Positions 50,703-57,432 of a DNA stretch of 60,899 nt are shown here, in pieces; within the stretch, counting starts at the first letter, position 1; each line of letters starts with the position of its first letter. The notes below the pieces were generated by a model. It saw nothing but the letters and a program-made list of their open reading frames with translations, made no database searches and was not told the origin of the DNA. The position numbers and the translations under genes are program-made. The stretch comes from a virus, in IMG/VR virus record IMGVR_UViG_3300009164_002363, positions 1 to 60,899 of that record; one strand, 5' to 3'.

Positions 50703-50830
50703 CTTTGCCCGCAAGGGCAAAGTGTGACTGAACAATCTAGATAATATTTAAACTGCTTCGCAGCAGTAATATTAAATACAAAAAGAAAATAGTTCGAGCG
50801 CAAGCGATGAACAGATGTACGCAGTACATC
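50703..50830 (+). repeat. Array of four stem-loops with CGCA-type loops
   Basis: Successive hairpins: CTTTGCCC-GCAA-GGGCAAAG (50703-50722, 8 bp), ACTGCT-TCGC-AGCAGT (50752-50767, 6 bp, with an outer AATATT pair), GTTC...GAAC with a GC-GCAA-GC core (50792-50812), and GATGTAC-GCA-GTACATC (50814-50830, 7 bp). All have CGCA or CGCAAG at the turn. The set lies directly before the gene at 50850. It may be an RNA element or a family of small mobile palindromes. Confidence 0.6.
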
Positions 50831-50835
50831 ATTAA

Positions 50836-50843
50836 CTAAATAC
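50836..50843 (+). promoter_or_regulatory. Late-promoter-like element CTAAATAC
   Basis: Same octamer as before gp6 and the fibre gene, but only six bases from the ATG at 50850. If used, the mRNA would be leaderless or nearly so, and no ribosome binding site is seen. The true start could instead come from read-through of the stem-loop region. Confidence 0.35.
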
Positions 50844-50849
50844 AATATC

Positions 50850-51806
50850 ATGAAAGTATACGACATTATCAGTGAGGCAACACCTCAATATACACCAGGA
50901 GCTCTGGCAAGAAGAAATGCTGCAAGAACACAGACACGTGTTGCACCATCTCAAACAGCGACTCCTACTGCTACACCTGCAAAAACTAGTGGCCCGTCTG
51001 ATCTTCGTAATCAAAGAACTGCTCAGGCTGCGGAACTACGTAGGCAGGGTGGACCTAAATCGTTTCGAAAAGCTGGTGATATAATAAAAAAACATCATGA
51101 GATATGGAAAACAGGTAACGGTGAGGCAGCAAAAGCAGTAGAAAAATCTTTCTACGCTAAACTTGGTACTAGTACTGTATGGTTTCTTAAAGCCTTAGGT
51201 TTTGTATCTGCAGCTGGTGAGTTATGGGTCGACCTCGGCGGCTTAGAAGAACTTTATAATAATAAAGAAATTACTAAAGAAGACTACGAAGCAGAGAGAG
51301 AGTTTGCATTTGGTGTATTTGAAGCGCAAATACTTGTACCAATGATAGCTAGAGCACTAGCAAATAGTCGAATAGTATTAATGATAATTCGCGGTATTAA
51401 AAACATAGTACTTGGTGCCGGCGCAATTGCAGGTGTTACAACTGGGGGAGTAGTATCAGCCGCATCAATTGCTGCTATGATTGCTACTGAAGCTGGCATC
51501 ACTGCATTACAGATGTGGATAGGTAGTGATCAAGGTAAAGATTATATTGCCAGCGGAATAGGCAAATGGTTAAGATACCCCGGTGCAGTTGGTGAAAGCA
51601 TTTGGAACTGGTTAATGAATGGATTTAAAATAAGTACATTCTATGCAGATGCAGAAAAGAAACAAGGCAAGTTTCAAAATCAGAAAGCTCTTAAAGCTGC
51701 CACAACACCTCAAGAAAAACAAGCGGCACAACAGGCAATTGCCGCTGCTGACGCAGACGCAGACGATGAAGCATCTCGAGCCCGTGGCAGAAAAGATTTA
51801 AAGTAA
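50850..51806 (+). CDS. Membrane-associated phage protein with N-terminal MK-x-YDII-SEA signature
   Basis: 318 residues. It begins MKVYDIISEATP, an N-terminal pattern (MK/MR plus two hydrophobic residues, II-x-E) seen on several structural-type proteins of marine T4-like phages; another gene here, at 59169, starts similarly (MILRELFYAD). Residues 15-50 form a Pro/Thr/Gln-rich linker, 60-150 are helical, and 175-225 are hydrophobic (IVLMIIRGIKNIVLGAGAIAG, then VVSAASIAAMIATEAGI), probably membrane helices. The C-terminus is Ala/Asp-rich. It may be a virion or host-membrane protein. It ends nine bases into the convergent frame of the gp26 extension. Function unknown. Confidence 0.62.
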   Translation: MKVYDIISEATPQYTPGALARRNAARTQTRVAPSQTATPTATPAKTSGPSDLRNQRTAQAAELRRQGGPKSFRKAGDIIKKHHEIWKTGNGEAAKAVEKSFYAKLGTSTVWFLKALGFVSAAGELWVDLGGLEELYNNKEITKEDYEAEREFAFGVFEAQILVPMIARALANSRIVLMIIRGIKNIVLGAGAIAGVTTGGVVSAASIAAMIATEAGITALQMWIGSDQGKDYIASGIGKWLRYPGAVGESIWNWLMNGFKISTFYADAEKKQGKFQNQKALKAATTPQEKQAAQQAIAAADADADDEASRARGRKDLK

Positions 51807-52034
51807 CGGCATACCACTTTTCTTAGTGGCTTCTATGTTTTCTTTGATAAGAGAGCTCATAATATTCCTATCTTCATAGGAATACAAATGAAATAAGTCT
51901 TGACTGGTCACTCCGCCACGCATGTACCAACTTATTTTAAATATCTCTTCCTTAACCTCAGCTGCCTGACGATCAAATGTCTTTAAAAAGTCTTCAAGGT
52001 CAGAGTGTTCGACATAGCCTAGGCGGTTACGAAA
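51798..52034 (-). CDS. Start-less frame, predicted -1 frameshift extension of gp26
   Basis: The frame is open for 79 codons, ending in a normal stop, and has a convincing protein-like sequence: RNRLGYVEHSDLEDFLKTFD, then RQAAEVKEEIFKISWYMRGG, then VTSQDLFHLYSYEDRNIMSS and LIKENIEATKKSGMPLL. It contains no ATG, GTG or TTG before its internal Met near residue 37, so it cannot start on its own. It lies in the -1 frame relative to gp26 and overlaps gp26's last codons exactly at a slippery run. I therefore read it as a carboxy-terminal extension produced by a programmed -1 shift, giving a gp26 fusion. Sizes: 276 residues normally, about 350 shifted. This resembles tail-assembly chaperone pairs such as lambda gpG/gpGT. 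Not verified experimentally. Confidence 0.75.
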   Translation of the reverse strand, partial: FRNRLGYVEHSDLEDFLKTFDRQAAEVKEEIFKISWYMRGGVTSQDLFHLYSYEDRNIMSSLIKENIEATKKSGMPLL

Positions 52035-52849
52035 AAATTTGATTGGTCCAAATTAACAGTCACAGCATCTTCAGTACCACACGTAGCACATTTGATCTGA
52101 GATTTAGGCATAGTCCATTTTTCTTTATTTTCTTCTAGCTTTTTCTTAATAGCAGCATACAACTCTCTATCGCTATTTTTAACCCATTCAACAATAAATT
52201 CTTTTTCATTAACAATTCCGTCTGGAACTTGAACACTGTCAATGCTGTTGATAAACAGTTGAGTTTGTACATCTGCTAGATTTTTATACACTAGATCAAC
52301 TTGCACTTGTTGATCTTGCTCGTTTTCCATAGTGCTAACTTGTGCCAACATCTTTTGTAATTTAAAATTTTCTATGTTAATTTCTGTAAGTTCTTTATAA
52401 CTTAGTGGACGCAGAGTAACTATTAGTTCACCTACTTGAATTTTATTATCAAATGTTAAACTGCTGTAGTATTCTAAGAATGTTCGCAAGTCAATATCAA
52501 ATTCATTTTCTGTTCCGCAGTTATTACACGTATGTCTAATACCTAGCAATTCACCAAACGTAGCAATTCTAATAGCAGTAACAATACTATCTACGTCTAG
52601 AGTGGGCATCTTACTAGCGTCTTTGATAAACGGACAACAACTTTCAATAACTTTAACTGTTGCTTCACCAGTAAACAATGCGTCTGGAGTCTTGTACATG
52701 ATTTCATCCATGCCGTTCATACCAAAGATTGGTACATTGTTATAGTCACCGTGAAACGCACCTTCTTCATAGTGTAATCCTTTGCTGGGCAAAGAGATGT
52801 AGATTTTAGGCTGGCGATAGTACTTCTGTAGAGGGTTTAGTGGGTTCAT
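52019..52849 (-). CDS. 26: Baseplate hub assembly protein gp26
   Basis: gp26 belongs to the T4 baseplate protein family needed for hub assembly. 276 residues, longer than T4 gp26 (208). Seen: NPLQKYYRQPKIYISLPSKG at 2-25 in part, GMNGMDEIMYKTPDALF, then IVTAIRIATFGELLGIRHTCNNCG and KCATCG, giving two CxxC pairs, probably a zinc site (C-x2-C in TCNNCGTEN near 108-112 and ATCG near the end). The gene faces the tape measure gene, with back-to-back late-type elements between. The end of the gene overlaps a slippery run and the -1 frame described separately; without the shift the protein ends FFVTA. Confidence 0.82.
   Translation of the reverse strand: MNPLNPLQKYYRQPKIYISLPSKGLHYEEGAFHGDYNNVPIFGMNGMDEIMYKTPDALFTGEATVKVIESCCPFIKDASKMPTLDVDSIVTAIRIATFGELLGIRHTCNNCGTENEFDIDLRTFLEYYSSLTFDNKIQVGELIVTLRPLSYKELTEINIENFKLQKMLAQVSTMENEQDQQVQVDLVYKNLADVQTQLFINSIDSVQVPDGIVNEKEFIVEWVKNSDRELYAAIKKKLEENKEKWTMPKSQIKCATCGTEDAVTVNLDQSNFFVTA
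52034..52040 (-). other. Slippery heptamer A AAT TTT for predicted -1 frameshift
   Basis: Read on the minus strand in gp26 codons, TCA AAT TTT TTC contains A AAT TTT (52040-52034) and T TTT TTC (52037-52031), both of the X XXY YYZ form. The gp26 stop follows 3 codons after TTC. GCCTAGGC (52024-52017), a small palindrome around the stop, lies a few bases downstream and could help. Confidence 0.65.
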
Positions 52850-52859
52850 TTTTACTCCC

Positions 52860-52868
52860 GATAAATAT
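52860..52868 (+). promoter_or_regulatory. Late-promoter-like element GATAAATAT before the tape measure gene
   Basis: Plus-strand element in the 63-base gap between the divergent gp26 and tape measure genes, 45 bases before the ATG at 52913. It is nearly the same as the element at 6130-6138. Confidence 0.45.
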
Positions 52869-52878
52869 AATGTATCCT

Positions 52879-52886
52879 TATTTATA
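52879..52886 (-). promoter_or_regulatory. Late promoter TATAAATA before gp26
   Basis: Exact match on the minus strand to the T4 late promoter octamer, 30 bases before the gp26 start. Together with the plus-strand element it gives a divergent late promoter pair. Confidence 0.6.
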
Positions 52887-52912
52887 TACGCAGTTTTCCG
52901 GGAAAAAATAAT

Positions 52913-55900
52913 ATGTCAATGTCTAAACAAGAACTAGTAGATGCCCTTAAAGAAGCAAGCCGAGCCGGCTATTTTGGAGGCATGGGCGGCGGTGGCGGTG
53001 GCTCTGGTGGCGGCGGTGGCTCTGGTGGCGGTGGAGGCAGTTCAGGCGCCGGACAGTTTGGTAAAGAATTAGGTGCTGCTGGAGATGCCGTTAAAGGATT
53101 AGGCAATGCAGCTCTAGGAGTTGGATCAAAAATTGCTGAGGGTGGTGCAAAATTAGGAGATGTAACTCAGGCATTGTCAGCTGGGTTTTCTGGACTAGGA
53201 GCAAGTGGGTCTGTTCTTGGAGCGTCTCTTGACAAAGGCGCCAAAGCCTTAAACTCACTTGGTCAAAATATTGATCAAAATATTGATACTTGGAGAAAAC
53301 TATCCGACACTGGTTTATCGTTTGGTAACGATATAATGGCTATGAAGGATCAAGCAAGTGCTGCTAGGATGAGCATTGCTGAGATGTCCGAAGTAATGCA
53401 GAAGAATAATTCTTCTATGTTAGGGTTTGGGGCAACTAGTGCTGAAGGCGCTAAAAAGTTCTCTAAAATGGCCGATACGTTTTTTACTAGCGGACTAGGT
53501 GAACAACTACGTGGTATGGGATATACTACAAAAGAACTTAATGATGTTCTAGCAGTTAGTATATCAGGATCAAAACTTAAAGACTTAAAAGACAAAGACG
53601 GACAAGACCGATCTCTTAAAGCCGCAGCAAGCCTAGCTACTGAAATGGATGCAGTAGCTAAGATAACAGGACAAAGTAAACAAGAACAACTTGATGAGTT
53701 AAGACGTAAAGCAACCGACGGACAACGTATGGCTGCTATTGATGAAGCTATAGCCAAAGGTGGCGTTGGCGCAAAAGAAGCGTTTGATGCAATCAGTGCT
53801 AATGGTAAGTTGATGGGTCCGCAGTTTCAGAAACTTGCAGAAGATATGGCTTCTATGGGACGCCCGTCAGAAGGTATGGAAGCAGCCTACGGACTACTAA
53901 GTTCTGATGCTAAGAAATTAATGAGTGAAGCAGGCGAAGCTGCTCGTAGCGGTGACAGAGAACGTGCTGCAATGCTGACAAAACAAGCGGCTGCTGAGCA
54001 AGCCGCTTTTCAAAACACTAGTCAATATCGAACAATGGCTGCTCAAGCAGGCATTAAAGAAACACAAGAAAGTTATGCACAAGGTGCTAAGTTTAGAAAT
54101 GCTCTTGCAGATGCAGGAGGCAATATTAAAAATGTAGAAGCTTCAATGAAAAAACTTGACGATCAAGTTAAATCAGAACAACAAGCTGGAGGCAAAGATG
54201 ATCCAAATGCAACTGCAGGTGCCGGCATTACTAGATTTGCAGTTGATCTTGAAAGCCGAGGACGTGACTTAACCAAAGTACTAAACGATCAAGTTATTCA
54301 ACCGTTAGCAAAAGATATTGCACCATCAATTGTTAAAATGAGTAAAGATCTAAAATTAGGTTCATCGACAGTTGTGCAAACTGAAATTGGTGACCCAATG
54401 AAAAAAGGATACGATAAATCTAGAATTGATCGTACTGTAAAAGAAGAAGCAGATAAATCAGGCGGTGCAATGTCTGATAAATCGCCATTGCATAAAGATC
54501 TAGTTGAATTTAATAAGTTAATTAACGGAAATCAAAAGCAATCTGACACAACTCTCAAAGTGCTTGAAAAGATGGCAGCTGATCAATCTAAGGCAACTGG
54601 TAAAACTGTAACTGCTGAAGATGTAGCTAAGAACGCTACTAACACACCCGGTGCAATGGCGGATATTGTTAAACAAATTAAAGCAGCATTGCCGGCAGAT
54701 GCACAGCTTGATAAAACAGAAGCTGAGAAAACAAAGAAAGATAAGATAACTCATGTATCTGGAGATAAAGCAAAACCGGCTGGCGAATCATTAGGAGCTA
54801 TGGTTGAATTTGCAGGAGGATTGTTTAGGGGAACTCCGGGCAAGGTTGAAATAGTTAACGGTGGTGCTGCTGCACCAGTACCTAAACGTGAAAGCGGTAG
54901 TTTAGATAAAGCCGGTAAAATGTTTGAAGATTGGGGTAAAGGTACTATGGTAGAATTACACGGTATGGAAAGTGTAATGCGACCACAAGACGTATCTAAA
55001 GTCATTGAATCTGCAATGGCCGGTGTAAGAAAAACTATGCCAAAAGTAGATATGGCAGGTGCTGGTGCCAAGTTAGAAATGCCCAAGTTAGAAATGCCCA
55101 AGTTAGAAATGCCCAAGTTAGAAATGCCCAAGTTAGAAATGCCCAAGTTAGAAATGCCTAAATTAGATACTGCTATGGGTAAAGATAAAGAGTTTGCAGC
55201 TCTAGCAGCTGAAATAAGCAAAATGGGCAAAGCAGATATGTCCAAGTTAGATTTGTCTAGTATGACTAAATCAATTAGCACTAGTATTAGTTCAGTAAGT
55301 GGCGGCGGATCTACTACCACTAAACAAGTTCAAAATGACAGCAGTAAGGCTGCTGAAAAAGAATTAGCTTCTGTTAGAGAACAGATGCAAGCTGAAAAGA
55401 TGGCTCTTAGAGAAAAGTTAAAAGCTCAAATAGGTGACGGCAGCAAACTAGGTGGCAATGCAGTTGCTAAAGAAATGCGAGTTGGAGAAGAAGGTAAAGG
55501 AATAGCTGAAAAGTATAAAGCTATAATGGAGCCTTTACAAAAACAAATTGATGCTGGAATTAGTTGGGAAACTACTAAGAAAGCAGCCGCCATTGAAGAA
55601 ACTACTAAGATGGTTAGTGAACAGGTATCTATTACTAAAACTAGTAACAGTACGCTTGCTGACATGTATAAAGATGACAGCAAATCTAAACTAGATCTTG
55701 CTAAGAAAACTAATGCTGATGCATTTAAAGAAGCAGAACTAGCAAAGAGTGTTATTGGTACTTCAGTAAAAGGTATGAGCGACAATATGATTGAATCTAT
55801 GATACCAAAAGGTGCAAAGATTGAAGATTATTACATCGACATGAATGACAAGATACAGAGTAATTCAGCTGACTTTGTTGCAAACATGGAGAAAAATGCC

Positions 55901-57427
55901 AAAGCGTCTACCAGTGTAATTGAAACATATTCAACTACTATATCATCATCTAGTAAAAAAATGGCAGGTGATATTGCTGGCGCATTACCTGGCGCTACAA
56001 CTAAAACACCGGCAGCACCGGCAACCACTCCTGCGCCAATGAGTATGGCATCAATGTCTGTAGGTATGGATAGAGCCATGCTTAAAACAGACGATCAAAA
56101 GAAAGTATTTGATGAGATAATGACTCTCAACGACACAGCTTCAAAGGCAAAAAAATTATCGTTGCAAGAAGAAATGATGGCAGCAACTGCAACAAATAGA
56201 GCCACATCTGAAGCTATTGATCTAATGGAAGAAAAATTAGATGCTGAGGGTAAAGGGTTTAAAGACCTTACAGGCAAACAAAAAGAAGAATACGAAGCTC
56301 TTAGAAAACAACAAAATGAATCTTTTAATGCATCTGACAAAGCAAGAGAAGCAATCAAAGCTGTTGACCGTGCAGAACAAGCTAAACAAAACTTGCAAAA
56401 AATGGGCTACGATGTAGTAGTCAAACAAGAAGAAGATAAAACAAAGATTATTGAAGCTTCTAGTGAAAAGATTAAATCAGATATAGCTGATGCACTGCCT
56501 GTAAAAGAAGTAGCGGCACAACAACAAGAATTTAAATCACAGTTTACAGAGAGCCAACAAAAGATTATTGATGACTATAAAGGCTACAGCGAAGAAAATC
56601 GTTCCTTCCATGCACAAGCAATGGAATCGGGTATTAAAGAAGATACTAAAACTGCAGAGAAAATTGGCAATCGAATTGCCAAAATGAAGGCAGATATTGG
56701 TGATAGACAAGCTACTAAAGAAGAAGAAGCTGCACTTGAAAATGAAACATTGAATAAAGCAATGTTTGAAAAGCAAGTAGAAAAGAAAAAAGAAATGCTA
56801 GATGTTATGCAAAATCTAGGCGAATACAGTGCTAAACGTGAATTAGAACTTAAACAAAAAGCAGCAGACGAAGCAAAAACAGTAGCAATTGAAGATAAAA
56901 AAACTGATGCAATTACTGCAGAACTACCAGTTAATGGTGTAGCAATGGGTCCTCAACCCGAAGTAAGTGACCAAGAGGCAAAACAGAAAGTAGCAGACGA
57001 AGCTAAATCAGAATTAGCAAGAGAAAGTCGAAGAAGCACCCCACAGGATGCACCAAAAAGCAAAGCTATGAGCATATCAGATATGATGTCTGGCGGCATG
57101 ACCATGGGCGCAAATGGTATGCCAATTATGAAGAAAATTGATACTGCTAAAAATAGTATACCAGCTAAACCTGCAGATGCAGATGCAGATAGAGAAAATG
57201 CAAAATTCAAAAGACAAGCAGAAGAGAAAAAAGCAGAAGCTGCTAAAATAGCTGAGAAAAAGCCCGATGCCAAAGCAGCAACTAAAGAATCTACTCTCTC
57301 TGACGTGGTATCGGCGCTGAATACGTTAAATAAACAGATGGGCCAACTAATAGCAGTTAGTGAAGAAGGCCACAAATCTACAACCAAAGCTGCGAAGAGT
57401 GGTGCTAGTAACATATACGCGAGATAA
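52913..57427 (+). CDS. Probable tail tape measure protein, 1504 residues
   Basis: Long Ala/Lys/Met-rich, mainly helical protein directly before the portal gene. The N-terminus has a Gly-rich stretch at about 22-46 (runs of five glycines divided by Ser), then alternating Gly and Ala helices and a compact region with WRKLSDTGLSFGNDIMAMKDQASAARMS, followed by long coiled-coil segments (residues about 780-1400) and a C-terminal heptad region. A six-copy pentapeptide KLEMP array occupies residues 720-749. The composition and length fit a tape measure protein such as T4 gp29 (590 residues), which also sets tail length. At about 0.15 nm per residue this would suggest a tail near 225 nm, an inference. 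It could also be an internal virion protein. Confidence 0.6.
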   Translation: MSMSKQELVDALKEASRAGYFGGMGGGGGGSGGGGGSGGGGGSSGAGQFGKELGAAGDAVKGLGNAALGVGSKIAEGGAKLGDVTQALSAGFSGLGASGSVLGASLDKGAKALNSLGQNIDQNIDTWRKLSDTGLSFGNDIMAMKDQASAARMSIAEMSEVMQKNNSSMLGFGATSAEGAKKFSKMADTFFTSGLGEQLRGMGYTTKELNDVLAVSISGSKLKDLKDKDGQDRSLKAAASLATEMDAVAKITGQSKQEQLDELRRKATDGQRMAAIDEAIAKGGVGAKEAFDAISANGKLMGPQFQKLAEDMASMGRPSEGMEAAYGLLSSDAKKLMSEAGEAARSGDRERAAMLTKQAAAEQAAFQNTSQYRTMAAQAGIKETQESYAQGAKFRNALADAGGNIKNVEASMKKLDDQVKSEQQAGGKDDPNATAGAGITRFAVDLESRGRDLTKVLNDQVIQPLAKDIAPSIVKMSKDLKLGSSTVVQTEIGDPMKKGYDKSRIDRTVKEEADKSGGAMSDKSPLHKDLVEFNKLINGNQKQSDTTLKVLEKMAADQSKATGKTVTAEDVAKNATNTPGAMADIVKQIKAALPADAQLDKTEAEKTKKDKITHVSGDKAKPAGESLGAMVEFAGGLFRGTPGKVEIVNGGAAAPVPKRESGSLDKAGKMFEDWGKGTMVELHGMESVMRPQDVSKVIESAMAGVRKTMPKVDMAGAGAKLEMPKLEMPKLEMPKLEMPKLEMPKLEMPKLDTAMGKDKEFAALAAEISKMGKADMSKLDLSSMTKSISTSISSVSGGGSTTTKQVQNDSSKAAEKELASVREQMQAEKMALREKLKAQIGDGSKLGGNAVAKEMRVGEEGKGIAEKYKAIMEPLQKQIDAGISWETTKKAAAIEETTKMVSEQVSITKTSNSTLADMYKDDSKSKLDLAKKTNADAFKEAELAKSVIGTSVKGMSDNMIESMIPKGAKIEDYYIDMNDKIQSNSADFVANMEKNAKASTSVIETYSTTISSSSKKMAGDIAGALPGATTKTPAAPATTPAPMSMASMSVGMDRAMLKTDDQKKVFDEIMTLNDTASKAKKLSLQEEMMAATATNRATSEAIDLMEEKLDAEGKGFKDLTGKQKEEYEALRKQQNESFNASDKAREAIKAVDRAEQAKQNLQKMGYDVVVKQEEDKTKIIEASSEKIKSDIADALPVKEVAAQQQEFKSQFTESQQKIIDDYKGYSEENRSFHAQAMESGIKEDTKTAEKIGNRIAKMKADIGDRQATKEEEAALENETLNKAMFEKQVEKKKEMLDVMQNLGEYSAKRELELKQKAADEAKTVAIEDKKTDAITAELPVNGVAMGPQPEVSDQEAKQKVADEAKSELARESRRSTPQDAPKSKAMSISDMMSGGMTMGANGMPIMKKIDTAKNSIPAKPADADADRENAKFKRQAEEKKAEAAKIAEKKPDAKAATKESTLSDVVSALNTLNKQMGQLIAVSEEGHKSTTKAAKSGASNIYAR
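55070..55159 (+). repeat. Six-copy 15-base repeat encoding KLEMP
   Basis: Unit AAGTTAGAAATGCCC, five identical copies plus a last copy ending CCT, all in frame, followed by a decayed half-unit (KLDT). Codons are identical between copies, so the array looks recent and unstable. A change by one copy adds or removes five residues without a frameshift. It lies in the putative tape measure gene. Confidence 0.95.
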
Positions 57428-57432
57428 CAAAC

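Noticed and set aside
50792-50812. GTTCGAG near 50792 as the T-arm of a tRNA
   Set aside because: No acceptor stem, anticodon arm or D-arm can be built around it.
52979-53045. Glycine-serine linker as vector or synthetic contamination
   Set aside because: The stretch is within a long natural frame with neighbouring phage genes and varied glycine codons; kept only as a low-interest observation.
55070-55159. Tandem repeat as a CRISPR-type array
   Set aside because: Units are contiguous without spacers and are translated in frame as KLEMP.
54751-55320. Long antisense frame with repeated LGISN units opposite the tape measure gene
   Set aside because: It is the mirror of the KLEMP repeat and of Ala/Lys-rich codons; no ribosome binding site and no protein-like context.
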